The position numbers were made by a program, and so were the translations under genes. DNA of 64,000 nt from contig NZ_JACXWX010000001.1 in assembly GCF_014764505.1 (NCBI RefSeq), positions 682,001-746,000 of the forward strand, in the 5' to 3' direction. Shown here in pieces: positions 9,299 to 18,203 of this stretch; the first letter of the stretch is position 1; each line of letters begins with the position of its first letter. The stretch comes from Phormidium tenue FACHB-886 (GTDB lineage: Bacteria > Cyanobacteriota > Cyanobacteriia > Elainellales > Elainellaceae). Under the pieces are notes generated by a model. That model saw only the letters and a list, made by a program, of their open reading frames with translations, was not told the origin of the DNA and did not search any database.

Positions 9299-9710
9299 TT
9301 ACGTTAATGCGTTAAAGGTACGTTGAAGGACGGATTGAGGCAGACGAGCGCCAAAGCTTCGACTCAGGATTCAGTGAAAATGCAGTTGTTGCCGCCTCTC
9401 CCAACGCATACTGTTAATTCAGCAAGTTCTAAGGTAGGCATCAAGTTCAGAAGCGGAATCTGATAAAAATCCTCACAAAAGCAAGTTAATTGCCTACGTG
9501 TAATGTTTTTTCTTCCAACCTCTGGGCAAAGCCAGCATAACAGCATAAACTCATAACGGCACTTGATTAATACGCTGTAAACACAAGTTTGTTGTGATTG
9601 TTAAGTGTGATTGTTAAGTCTGCTGTCTATGGTGCTGGATGCTGCGCTTGGTTTTGCAACAAGCCTGATTAATCTTGTGAGTGGTGCGCTCCGTTTATCT
9701 GAAAATTGTT
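9299..9710. other. Upstream region of the sigma factor gene
   Basis: About 410 bases without a supported gene. A 60-codon minus-strand frame here has no protein-like composition. The region presumably carries the sigF promoter; I could not pick out a convincing -35/-10 pair. Confidence 0.5.
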
Positions 9711-10508
9711 ATGCATACGCCAGTCGCCAACGAATTCTCCCCTGCTACCAACGAACTGAAAAGCGAAAGTCTACAGCTACTGCGGACATACCAAAACTCT
9801 CCCTGTCCAGAAATCCGCAATCGACTGGTACAGCTCAATTTTGGGCTCGTTAGAAAAGAAGCACATCATTGGGTGAATCAATGCACCGAAAGCTACGATG
9901 ATTTGCTGCAAGTTGGCAGTCTGGGCCTAATTCGAGCGATTGAGCGGTTCGACATGTCAAAAGGGCATGCCTTCAGCTCGTTTGCCATTCCCTATATCCG
10001 GGGAGAAATTCAGCACTACCTGCGCGACAAAGGCTCTCCCGTACGAATTCCCCGCCGCTGGCAAGCCATTCAGCATCAAGCTGCCGCTGCTACTCGTGAA
10101 CTACAAGCTAAGCTAAACCGTCAGCCTACCGATGCAGAACTGGCAGAAGTTTTGCAAATTCCTGTCTTGGAGTGGCAAGAAATCAAGCTGGCTTATCGGA
10201 ACCGCTTGCCCCTGAGCCTGGATGCGCCCGTCCGCGAAGAAGAAGAAGGCGCAACCTCATTGGGCGATCTGGTGCCTGATTCACAATATCACAGCTTTCA
10301 GCTTGCCCAAGAAGACCAACTCAGGCTGCAGCAGGCGCTCGTTCAGCTGGAAAAGCGAACCCGCGAGGTGCTGGAATTTGTTTTCCTCTACGACTTAACC
10401 CAAAAAGAGACGGCTGAGCGGCTCGGAATCAGCGCTGTCACAGTTTCTCGACGGGTTAAGAAGGGGCTACAGTCTTTGCAAAAGCTGATGAGCGGCATTG
10501 CTAACTGA
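9711..10508 (+). CDS. sigF: RNA polymerase sigma factor, SigF/sigma-28-like (group 3)
   Basis: A sigma-70 family factor of the FliA/SigF/SigB subgroup. Region 2 is seen in YDDLLQVGSLGLIRAIERFD and SSFAIPYIRGEIQHYLRDKG, region 3 in PRRWQAIQ...RQPTDAELAEVL, and the region 4 helix-turn-helix in LTQKETAERLGISAVTVSRR. Group 3 cyanobacterial SigF controls type IV pilus genes, motility and surface structures, so a similar role is inferred. The ATG at 9711 gives 265 residues; an upstream GTG at 9681 would add 10 residues not expected in the family. No anti-sigma gene lies next to it in the window. An intrinsic terminator follows at 10557. Confidence 0.9.
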   Translation: MHTPVANEFSPATNELKSESLQLLRTYQNSPCPEIRNRLVQLNFGLVRKEAHHWVNQCTESYDDLLQVGSLGLIRAIERFDMSKGHAFSSFAIPYIRGEIQHYLRDKGSPVRIPRRWQAIQHQAAAATRELQAKLNRQPTDAELAEVLQIPVLEWQEIKLAYRNRLPLSLDAPVREEEEGATSLGDLVPDSQYHSFQLAQEDQLRLQQALVQLEKRTREVLEFVFLYDLTQKETAERLGISAVTVSRRVKKGLQSLQKLMSGIAN

Positions 10509-10556
10509 GTCGCGCAAAGCCCGATCGCCACAGGTCATTCGCCTGAAGTCATTTTG

Positions 10557-10588
10557 AAAACGCCAATAGGATCGCCTATCGGCGTTTT
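10557..10588 (+). terminator. Intrinsic terminator of sigF
   Basis: A 14-bp stem with one mismatch: 10557-10570 pairs with 10575-10588 around ATCG. It is A-rich on the left side and T-rich on the right (CGGCGTTTT), 48 bases after the sigF stop codon. Confidence 0.8.
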
Positions 10589-10739
10589 GCTGTTGCTATT
10601 CGATTTGCAATTGCTTGAAAACTCGACCTTTCTTGAGTGCTGCGCACAGGGCACCATACACCAAAAAACCATCCTTCATTTCAGCACGAAGCGCTATATT
10701 TAGCAGGATGTTGATTCGGGATGTTAGATAGCAAAGGCT

Positions 10740-12422
10740 ATGGCTGGATTGAGTGCCGCACAACGCAACTTCTATTATTGCAACGAGGCAATCCGCGCTG
10801 GAGTTCATAAGCCAATCTTGGCAGCCCTCCACGCCGCCCACCGGCGACCTCCGTTGGCAGATGGCACCCAAGGGCTGGGCGTTTCTCCTGCCAATCGCAT
10901 TGCCCTAGAGCAAGTTAACACCTTTGCTACCCAAGTCCAATTTGCTGCTAACACCGTTCGTAGCGTCACCGACAAGCTGACCGCGCAGGGCTGGAAGGGC
11001 AGCGATATATGGAACACCGATGAAGGGCGCTATAGCGATCGCTTCCTGCAGACGATTGCGAATGGCTACATACCCCCTCCGAGCGACCTAGCTGCCGCTC
11101 GTCTTGAAGTTAGCGATCTGCAAACGCTCCAATCTACTTATCTAGAAGATTGGACACTGGACTGCAAAGCAGCTAATTTGTCCCCTGATCAATCATTTCT
11201 GGATGGGGCACTGCTGCAAATCGCCGAGCAGATTTCTCGCTACTATATCGGCTTGTCTTTTCAGCGAGATGCTTTTCTGGAAGCTGTCCGCATCTGGCGC
11301 AAGCTCAACACTCGCCAAGCGGCGATTGCCTCCCTACTACGCCTGAACGAAGCTGATCCCAACCTTGTCAATCTAGACGAAACGCCGCTCGATCGCCCGC
11401 TGGTGCAGTTTATCCAGCAGCTAGCGCCGTTCTACGCAGGCTACCCCCACCAGCGTGAAGCGCTGTTGCGCTTAATTCAGCTTTGGCGGCAGCTAGAGTC
11501 GCGCGAAGCGGCGATCGCTAGTTTGCAAATAAGCGCCTCACCCGAAACGAACATCCGCGTGCTTGATCCAGCATTAATTGTTTTTGCACAACGCATCCCC
11601 CAGCAATACCAGGGAAAAGGCGAGCAGCGCAGCGCCATGACCGAAGCTTTCCGGCTCTGGTATGACCTGGATTCCCGTGGGGCAGCCCTGCAAGAGTTAG
11701 GAGTGGATGCACGAGTGTTAACGGCTAGCAACCCCGATCGCAACGCTTTGATTAATGCGGCCGCTCAACTCGATCGCGCCCTGCTGGACTTCATTAAGCG
11801 TATTCCGCTGCTGTACGAAGAGAGCGATCGGCAACGCGAGGCGTTGATTCGCCTTGCTCAGCTGTGGCGCGGCTTAGATGGACGGGATCGAACGATTCAA
11901 GTGCTTTTGGACGAAGTAATCCGTCTAGAGCAAATTCGCCGCGATGCGCCAGATGCCCCGCCCAGCCCTGAACCAGTACCACTGCCGCCGCACCCAGAGC
12001 AGTGGACGCTTGAAAATCTACAGATTCACGCGCCGATCTTAATCAACGGCAGCTTCACCTGGGCAGAAGCGACACAAGGGGGCTTGTATTTGCCTTCCAT
12101 TCCTGAGACGCTAGAGGCAATTATTCATCTGGCAGGGTTGGCACAGCAGATCCAGGATCGGCTGAATCGACCGTTGCGGATTACGAAATGGTATTTCCCT
12201 ACGATGGACGAGGGAGTTAGGTCTCCGTTAGAGAGGCTGCACCAGCGACAGCAGCGGCATTTTGTGGGAGATGCGATCGAGTTTTATTGCGATGGCTTGA
12301 CAGGCGACCAGATCTATCGGGCGATCGATCCATGGTGGACGGGTGGCTTGGGGCGATACCGGAATGCAGCTTACCTGTGCTATGTAGATGCGCGTGAATA
12401 TCGGGCACGCTGGACGCTCTAG
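10740..12422 (+). CDS. Four-repeat protein with degenerate peptidase M15-like C-terminal domain
   Basis: A 560-residue protein of unknown function without a signal peptide. Residues 1-115 form a globular N-terminal part. Four copies of an about 48-residue helical repeat follow at about 153-200, 217-263, 275-321 and 344-390, each with LD..L..F...I...Y, then QR.A...A..LW..L..R.A. A Pro-rich linker (about 403-420) leads to a C-terminal domain resembling peptidase M15_3 (D-Ala-D-Ala carboxypeptidase-like). There the first zinc histidine is kept (H507 in RHFVGDAIEF), but the usual Asp is Glu (E514) and the last His of the HVD motif is Tyr (Y548 in CYVDAREYRARW). The domain is therefore probably not a working zinc peptidase and may bind peptidoglycan or polysaccharide. 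Related cyanobacterial proteins are commonly labelled M15-like. Confidence 0.75.
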   Translation: MAGLSAAQRNFYYCNEAIRAGVHKPILAALHAAHRRPPLADGTQGLGVSPANRIALEQVNTFATQVQFAANTVRSVTDKLTAQGWKGSDIWNTDEGRYSDRFLQTIANGYIPPPSDLAAARLEVSDLQTLQSTYLEDWTLDCKAANLSPDQSFLDGALLQIAEQISRYYIGLSFQRDAFLEAVRIWRKLNTRQAAIASLLRLNEADPNLVNLDETPLDRPLVQFIQQLAPFYAGYPHQREALLRLIQLWRQLESREAAIASLQISASPETNIRVLDPALIVFAQRIPQQYQGKGEQRSAMTEAFRLWYDLDSRGAALQELGVDARVLTASNPDRNALINAAAQLDRALLDFIKRIPLLYEESDRQREALIRLAQLWRGLDGRDRTIQVLLDEVIRLEQIRRDAPDAPPSPEPVPLPPHPEQWTLENLQIHAPILINGSFTWAEATQGGLYLPSIPETLEAIIHLAGLAQQIQDRLNRPLRITKWYFPTMDEGVRSPLERLHQRQQRHFVGDAIEFYCDGLTGDQIYRAIDPWWTGGLGRYRNAAYLCYVDAREYRARWTL

Positions 12423-12771
12423 AGAGGTTGTACCCAGTGCTGTATCTTACGTTGTATCTCAGAGAACGTCAGTCAGTTCTCCTGATCCGCAATCAAATTC
12501 CTTGTAAAAAGTGGAGGAAAATGCTGCTGCCTTAATAAGCGACTTTACTGAGATTCACGGGTCGTGTTTCAAATGCGTTGTTGCTCTTCTCAAGAATTAA
12601 TAGCCTGACTAGGATAGTACTGCTCATCCCATCTGAGCGGTTCACCTAGCATAGTAATGGCATCAGGCAGTGCGGGCATTCTAGAACTGAAAAACTAGCT
12701 CAACGCCAGGTGCAACCCAACAGGTTAACAAGCTTCTCCACCGAACCGCCGCCTTCCTCAAAAATTGTGCT
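12423..12771. other. Intergenic region, 349 bases
   Basis: No supported gene or strong hairpin. The upstream gene ends at 12422 and the next starts at 12772. It holds the presumed promoter of the membrane coiled-coil protein. Confidence 0.5.
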
Positions 12772-13524
12772 ATGTCCACTCCGATCATCCTCATTGAACC
12801 CCGGTTAGCTCAAACTGTAAAACTTGCTAAGCCGCCTGCACCCGAACAACTGTGGATGATGTCCTCTGGAGTGCTAGCGGTTCTGCTGCTGGGGCTAGCA
12901 GCTTTCACCAAATTTAAAATTGCCAGACTGCGGAAGCAAGCCCGCTTTGAGGAGTTCAAAAATCGAGAACTGCAAAAAAAGCTAAAGCTAGCATTGAATA
13001 CCATCTCCAAGATGGAGAAGAATCCAGATCTGATTCACTCTCGCGAATTTAACCTGGATTACCTGCGAATGCGGATGGAAGAAGAACAGTTTCACTTCAT
13101 CATCCTCAACCAGATCAAGATTAGAGTCAAAGAGAAAGTTACAATCGCCCTCCGTCCGTCTCAGGCAGAACAAGGAATGGTGGGCGTTGCTAGCGGCACA
13201 GCACGGCAGGTCGATGAGATTTTTGACGTAGACTATGACCTGTCAGGGACAGCCCGAGGAGCAAAGCGCGTCCTCTTCCGCATCCAAATTAAGCTAACCA
13301 AGATGCCGACGCAGCCCACTTCTGTGACGATCAATCAAATCATTGATTGCATGCAGAAGTTTATGAGCCAGTCAACCGAAGACAACTGGCAGCCTACTCT
13401 GCAAGGACGCATCGCCTCAATGCACTGGGATCAAAAAGCAAAACCCACACCGCTGCTCGTCCTAGAACAGCTTAATGAGGGCACAAACGTCACCTTCCGG
13501 ACTACCCGCATGGCAGAAAGCTAG
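12772..13524 (+). CDS. Conserved hypothetical protein with one membrane helix and coiled coil
   Basis: A 250-residue protein. After about 28 residues there is one membrane helix, MMSSGVLAVLLLGLAAFT, followed by a charged helical stretch (about 48-85, rich in K, R, E and L) that looks like a short coiled coil, and then a mixed alpha/beta soluble domain (about 95-245). The topology suggests a membrane-anchored cytoplasmic protein. No catalytic motif or known family is recognised. Its last codon overlaps the last codon of the convergent glycosyltransferase gene by 4 bases (13521-13524). Confidence 0.75.
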   Translation: MSTPIILIEPRLAQTVKLAKPPAPEQLWMMSSGVLAVLLLGLAAFTKFKIARLRKQARFEEFKNRELQKKLKLALNTISKMEKNPDLIHSREFNLDYLRMRMEEEQFHFIILNQIKIRVKEKVTIALRPSQAEQGMVGVASGTARQVDEIFDVDYDLSGTARGAKRVLFRIQIKLTKMPTQPTSVTINQIIDCMQKFMSQSTEDNWQPTLQGRIASMHWDQKAKPTPLLVLEQLNEGTNVTFRTTRMAES

Positions 13525-14477
13525 ACCGAGCTAGCCTGCTGCATTTCAGCATAAGCCGCATAAACGCCTTTAACGTTATACCAGTTTAAGAAGATACGAG
13601 CGACTTCCAAGGCGAGTTGGGGTTTGCCGCGATCGATTAGCCACTGCAGAAACGGAGCCATCGTCCTCTCGTTTAGCAAGCCACCTAGCGACAAGACGCC
13701 CCAGAGAACGCGGTGCAGCAGCGTCATCTGAATCATCAGCCGCACTTCCCAGGTCGGGTGCTTTTGATAAAACAAGACACCCATACGACCGCGCTGAATT
13801 TCTTTGTCGATCAGATTGGGGATTTGGCTGAGGGCAAAGGGCGGATGCCAGTGGTAGCCCACTGCTTCTGGGCAGCTGATTAGCTTAAGTCCAAGCTGCT
13901 TGAGCCGAACACCCAATTCTAAATCTTCCCAGCCGTAGAGCTGAAAGCGGGTGTCAAACAGTCCGGCTTGGTCGAGCCAATGCCGCCCGATCGCCACATT
14001 TCCAGTTGCAAAGTATGCCCGTGAGTAGTCTGTGAGCTTAAACGGCTCAACCGTGGGGTTGTCAAAGTTGCAGGTGTTGATAACGCTACCGTAGGTGAAG
14101 ACTCGATCGCTGCCTATCTTTTGTTTGCCCTCGGCAAGCTTATCGGCGTGGGCTTGCAAAAAGGTTTCCGTAACGACTAGATCACTGTCGATGAAGACGA
14201 TCGTGTCGCCCTTAGCTTCTTTTACGCCCAGATTGCGGGCGGCGGCAGGTCCTAGATGGTTTTGTTGAAACAGACGGACATGCGGAAAAGCAGTATTTTC
14301 CCTGAGCCAATCCACTGTTTCATCGGTGGAACCATCGTCAACAACAACGATCTCATAGTGGGCGATCGCAGTATCTGCTGCAAACTTTTGGTTTTCCAAT
14401 GCCTTGAGGCATTTCTCCAGAATGGGCTTGCGGTTGTAAGTGGGAATGACGACGCTAAAAAACACAGATTGCCTCAA
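13521..14477 (-). CDS. Family 2 glycosyltransferase
   Basis: A 318-residue GT-A fold inverting glycosyltransferase. The N-terminal nucleotide-sugar site shows SVVIPTYNRKPILEKCL and VVDDGSTDETVDWL, the metal-binding DxD-like motif is VFIDSDLVV, and the acceptor-side motif is YGWEDLELGVRLKQLG, typical of galactosyl/GalNAc-type GT2 enzymes. There is no membrane helix of note. It is probably part of exopolysaccharide, lipopolysaccharide or glycoprotein assembly; the substrate cannot be inferred. It lies 55 bases downstream of ftsY on the same strand, so co-transcription is possible. Confidence 0.9.
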   Translation of the reverse strand: MRQSVFFSVVIPTYNRKPILEKCLKALENQKFAADTAIAHYEIVVVDDGSTDETVDWLRENTAFPHVRLFQQNHLGPAAARNLGVKEAKGDTIVFIDSDLVVTETFLQAHADKLAEGKQKIGSDRVFTYGSVINTCNFDNPTVEPFKLTDYSRAYFATGNVAIGRHWLDQAGLFDTRFQLYGWEDLELGVRLKQLGLKLISCPEAVGYHWHPPFALSQIPNLIDKEIQRGRMGVLFYQKHPTWEVRLMIQMTLLHRVLWGVLSLGGLLNERTMAPFLQWLIDRGKPQLALEVARIFLNWYNVKGVYAAYAEMQQASSV

Positions 14478-14532
14478 AGTAGATTGCTGGAAGCAAGTGG
14501 CACAATTACCTCAAAGTTGTTCTTGGGTTGTC

Positions 14533-16071
14533 CTAGCCGCTGAGCAGCGCCTCAACAAACTCGTAGCTGGAGAACGGACGCAAATCCTCAATGCCTTCGC
14601 CTGCCCCAATGAAGCGAATCGGCAACCCCAACTGCTGCACTACCGCGAGGGCTATGCCGCCTTTTGCAGTGCCATCTAGCTTTGTCAGCACTACGCCGCT
14701 TAGCTTGGCGGCTTCCGAGAAGACTTCTGCCTGCCGCAAGCCATTTTGGCCCAAGGTGGAATCCAGGACAAGCAGCGATTCTACGATCGCCCCCGGTGCT
14801 TTCCTGTCTATGATTCGGCGGATTTTGCTGAGTTCTTCCATCAGGTTTTTCTTGTTTTGCAGCCGCCCAGCGGTATCGATAATCAGCAGTTCAGTGTTGC
14901 GCGATTGGGCAGCCGCGATCGCATCAAACACTACTGCAGCCGGATCGGTATTCTTACCAGGATTGGCAATTACCTCGACGCTGCTGCGATCGCCCCACAC
15001 TTTCACCTGCTGAACGGCAGCCGCCCGGAAGGTGTCGGCAGCGGCAATCAAGCAGCGGTAGCCAGATTTTTGAGCAATATGAGCAATCTTGCCGATCGTC
15101 GTTGTCTTTCCGGCTCCGTTAACTCCGGTCACTAGCCAGATGTTCAGCTTATCCTTCTCAGGAACAAATAGGGACGATTGGGATTGCAGCGGTTTTTCCA
15201 GCATTTCCTGGAGCAGCTCTTTCAAATAGGCGATCGCTTCTGAGGGGGGCAGTGTCTCTTGACGCAGCTTTGCCTGTAGGGAATCGATGATGTAGTCGGT
15301 TGCCTCTACGCCCACATCCGCCTGCAGCAGCAGCGATTCGATCTCCATCACAGCATCCTGATTCAGCGGACCCTGACCCACGATCGCCTTGAGCTGGTTG
15401 ACTAAGCTGCGCCGCGTTTTATCCAAGCCCTGCCGTAGCCGCTTTAGCCAGGTGATTTCTTCGATCGACACGTCTTCTGGTCGTCGCCCCTGTGCCGCCA
15501 GAATTTCAGCAGACCAAAGGAATCCCTCATCCAGCGTTAAATCTGGAGCCGGGGCTTCGATCGCCGCAGGACTCGCTTCCAGAATTTCATTGGCAGCAGC
15601 TTCTTCTTTAAGGCGCTCCAGTCGTTCGAGTCGCTCAGTTTCGGCTTGTGCCCAGAAAGGGAGAGCAGCTGAGGCAGCGATCGGTTCTTCAGAGACAGCA
15701 GGCGGCGTTTCTAACGCAGGTGGAGGTTCTGTGCTTGGTGGAGCTGAGATCTCCTCAATAGGCTCTGGTGTTGTAGTCGCTTCATCTGTGGCTGGGGAGA
15801 CTTCTGATGCCGCATCTGTTGGACTTAGCTCAGCTTGATCCGCAGGCGTTTCGCCAGCTTGGGCAGTAGTTTCTTGCTGTTGGCGCTTGCGAATATTTTC
15901 GTAGGCTAGCTTTGCCCAGTTCAGCTGATCTTGACCAACGGCCGGTTCAGCGTTCGACGGAGCTGCCTCGGCAGGCTTAGCCTCTGCTTCCAACTTCTCT
16001 TCAGGTGAGTTCTCCGTAGACTCGGCTGGCGGCTCGTTGTACTGCCGATTGAACCAATTAAACGGAGCCAT
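14533..16071 (-). CDS. ftsY: Signal recognition particle receptor FtsY
   Basis: SRP receptor GTPase that docks SRP-ribosome complexes to the membrane. Residues 1-about 200 are the acidic, Ala/Pro/Glu-rich A domain, long here and typical of cyanobacteria. The NG domain follows: N helices (about 205-285), G1 GVNGAGKTTTIGKIAH, the insertion-box region AADTFRAAAVQQVKVW, G3 DTAGRLQ, G4 TKLDGTAKGG, and the closing GAGEGIEDLRPF. The ATG at 16071 has a GGGAGGG ribosome-binding site 4 bases upstream, which fixes the start. Confidence 0.97.
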   Translation of the reverse strand: MAPFNWFNRQYNEPPAESTENSPEEKLEAEAKPAEAAPSNAEPAVGQDQLNWAKLAYENIRKRQQQETTAQAGETPADQAELSPTDAASEVSPATDEATTTPEPIEEISAPPSTEPPPALETPPAVSEEPIAASAALPFWAQAETERLERLERLKEEAAANEILEASPAAIEAPAPDLTLDEGFLWSAEILAAQGRRPEDVSIEEITWLKRLRQGLDKTRRSLVNQLKAIVGQGPLNQDAVMEIESLLLQADVGVEATDYIIDSLQAKLRQETLPPSEAIAYLKELLQEMLEKPLQSQSSLFVPEKDKLNIWLVTGVNGAGKTTTIGKIAHIAQKSGYRCLIAAADTFRAAAVQQVKVWGDRSSVEVIANPGKNTDPAAVVFDAIAAAQSRNTELLIIDTAGRLQNKKNLMEELSKIRRIIDRKAPGAIVESLLVLDSTLGQNGLRQAEVFSEAAKLSGVVLTKLDGTAKGGIALAVVQQLGLPIRFIGAGEGIEDLRPFSSYEFVEALLSG

Positions 16072-16299
16072 AAACCCTCCCTAAGCTGCGATCAAAACTG
16101 TTCTGTATATTCACTTTAGAGAAAAATGCGATCGTTCGGCAGATTTTGGGTGGTAGGGCTTTCCGTTCCTGACTGAGTTGCCGCTACCAGGCTGTCGTGC
16201 TGCCTATGAGCCGTTGATGAACTGTTTACGGATACTGGCGACGTATTGCAGTCAGTATCTAACCTCATTTGTTGCGCAATTTTGAAATATTTTCAGCAT

Positions 16300-16396
16300 C
16301 TGTAGCAATCCTTAAGTGATTTGTGGGAGATGGGGCAGGCTCCGTTCGTCCCACCTGCCGCAAATCATTTCACAACTCAAATAGAATCGCTATAGG
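16300..16396. repeat. MITE-like imperfect palindrome
   Basis: A long interrupted hairpin. Outer arms near 16303-16312 (TAGCAATCCT) and 16383-16394 (reverse complement TAGCGATTCT) flank an inner arm pairing 16314-16336 with 16349-16370 around TTCG, with a bulge of about 10 bases on the right side. This look is familiar from small repeats scattered through filamentous cyanobacterial genomes, but copy number cannot be checked within one window. It could alternatively be a structured RNA element. Confidence 0.5.
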
Positions 16397-16647
16397 TTAA
16401 TAAAAATGATTGGTAAAGTTTCAGGTAGATTAACTTCAAAATAACGTCAGGTTAAATTTTTAATAATCACGCTTCTTATCTGTCAAAAGCAGTAGCTTAA
16501 ACAATAGATTTTTGCTGAGGAATCTTGTTAAATCAAAGTTGGGTTTTCGAATAATTTTATTCAGTCTGCATCCAGTTAATCAGTACTTTAAAGACATCCT
16601 GAGACGTAAAGTGCTCGACTCAATTTCCTCTCCTAATCTTCGACCTA

Positions 16648-16773
16648 ATGGAAGCAAAAATTAAGGCTTTTCAAGTAGAAGAGAGTTCATTGAATAGGTT
16701 TGGCATTAGAGCAGCTAATCGATTGGCAAAGTTTATTGCTGTGAGGTTTAATTCACCAAAACCTAAGCCTTAA
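16648..16773 (+). CDS. Possible small ORF, 41 residues
   Basis: The ATG at 16648 opens a 41-codon frame ending at a TAA (16771-16773). The peptide is basic and amphipathic (MEAKIKAFQVEE... ending FNSPKPKP) with plausible composition. No good ribosome-binding site precedes it and no family is recognised, so it is only a candidate. Confidence 0.25.
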   Translation: MEAKIKAFQVEESSLNRFGIRAANRLAKFIAVRFNSPKPKP

Positions 16774-16910
16774 TTCTGTAGCTAAAAAATCTGGCGGCAT
16801 CTGATTGAATGAATCATTATGTTTGACGAAGCGTGGCTCAAGAATCGTATATCCAATCAAGCATCAAGTTAATTAAGAATCTCCGTCCAGCACCTGATTA
16901 AGGAATTGCT

Positions 16911-18185
16911 ATGGTTACCCTAAAGAGTATTAATCGAGGTACAAATAAGCAGAGAATACTTAGGCTATTGAGCGTTGTTTCTCTAGTGATAACGCTAGTA
17001 CTTTCTCCTTCATTATTTTCTGATGAGCTACAGACCAATGGCTTGCCGCTAGAAGCCACTGCCCATGCCCAGACAGCCCCATTAAACCTTCTAGCGCAGG
17101 CAGATACGCCTGCTCCTGTCCCCGCTCCAGAGTCTTCTGAATCCGAGGACGAGCAATCGATCGACTTCTTTGCAATGTTAATGGGCGCGCTGGCAGGTCT
17201 AGTGCTGTTTATCTTTGGAGTGACCCGCTTAGCTGAAGGACTCGAAGATATCGGAACGGAGCGGATGCGCTCCCTGCTTGGAAAATTTACAACCAATCGG
17301 TTTGCAGGTGTGGCAACGGGTGCCGTCGCCACTACCGCTCTAGAATCTTCTTCTGTCACCATCATCATGGTGATTGCCATGGTGAGCGCTGGAGTGCTGA
17401 CTTTTGTGCAATCACTGGGTGTAGTCCTAGGTTCCAACATTGGTACGGCTGTAGGTGCCCAAATTATCTCGCTGAATATTGAATTGTATATACCAATCCT
17501 GATGTTTGCTGGACTGCTGCTGCTGTTTTTAGGTAGAAATAACCGCCAAAAAACGCTTGGTCTAGTTCTTCTAGGATTTGGCTTGATGTTCTATGGGCTG
17601 GAATCAATCGACAGGGCGATGGAGCCGTTTAGAGAGTATGAACCCTTCCTAAATTGGATGGAGACATTGGGGCGCAACCCCATTCTTGGTGCCCTGATTG
17701 GCGCATTGTTCACAATTGTGATTCAGTCATCCTCCGCAACCGTGGCAATTGTGGTCACCTTAGCTGGCTCTGGGTTAATTGGGTTAGCCGCTGGAATTGC
17801 GATCATGCTGGGTGCAGAAGTAGGCACCTGTGCAGATACGCTAGTCGCTACAGTTGGTCGTGGTAGGGCTGCACTGCGGACGGGATTGTTCCATTTCCTT
17901 TTCAATTTAGGCAGCGCCATTCTAGGAATTCTGTTTGCACCACAGCTGGCTCAAGTGGCTCAGTCCATCTCTGGGGGTGGAGATGTGGGGCGGCAGGTTG
18001 CAAATGCTCAGATGATTTTTAACATCATCGGAGTGGTCGCAGTAATTGGGTTTTTACCGCTAATTGCCCGTGGATTAGAGAGGTTGGTTCCTGATACGCA
18101 AGCCGATCTGGAGCGGGAACAGCGACAAGCAGAGAAGCGGCAGAAAACTCCTGAGCCTGTTGGCGCGAGTGCTTCGAGCAAGTAA
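16911..18185 (+). CDS. Na/Pi-cotransporter family protein (NptA/PF02690 type)
   Basis: A 424-residue membrane protein of the sodium/phosphate cotransporter II family. It has an N-terminal signal-like helix, an about 55-residue extracytoplasmic linker, then two Na_Pi_cotrans repeats. The first repeat carries ALESSSVT (E145-S148), where the family normally has QSSS; the second carries the canonical IQSSSATVAI (Q272-S275). GSNIGTA and GAEVGTCADT are the matching second halves. There is no C-terminal PhoU-like domain, unlike longer bacterial relatives; the tail is short and charged. Sodium-driven phosphate transport is the family function; the substrate here is inferred. No convincing Pho box was found upstream. 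Confidence 0.87.
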   Translation: MVTLKSINRGTNKQRILRLLSVVSLVITLVLSPSLFSDELQTNGLPLEATAHAQTAPLNLLAQADTPAPVPAPESSESEDEQSIDFFAMLMGALAGLVLFIFGVTRLAEGLEDIGTERMRSLLGKFTTNRFAGVATGAVATTALESSSVTIIMVIAMVSAGVLTFVQSLGVVLGSNIGTAVGAQIISLNIELYIPILMFAGLLLLFLGRNNRQKTLGLVLLGFGLMFYGLESIDRAMEPFREYEPFLNWMETLGRNPILGALIGALFTIVIQSSSATVAIVVTLAGSGLIGLAAGIAIMLGAEVGTCADTLVATVGRGRAALRTGLFHFLFNLGSAILGILFAPQLAQVAQSISGGGDVGRQVANAQMIFNIIGVVAVIGFLPLIARGLERLVPDTQADLEREQRQAEKRQKTPEPVGASASSK

Positions 18186-18203
18186 GCTGCACACAGCCGC
18201 CGC

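Larger units (their letters stand above)
16072..16910. other. Long, A/T-rich intergenic region
   Basis: About 840 bases between ftsY (divergent, minus) and the Na/Pi transporter (plus). The first 200 bases look like the ftsY promoter region. A palindromic element lies at 16300-16396 and a weak 41-codon frame at 16648-16773; the rest, from 16380 on, is visibly richer in A and T than the neighbouring genes. No tRNA or other gene is supported. Confidence 0.6.

Noticed and set aside
16390-16470. Pho boxes upstream of the Na/Pi gene
   Set aside because: AGGTTAA appears twice, but not in the regular 11-base spacing of SphR sites, and 450 bases from the start codon.
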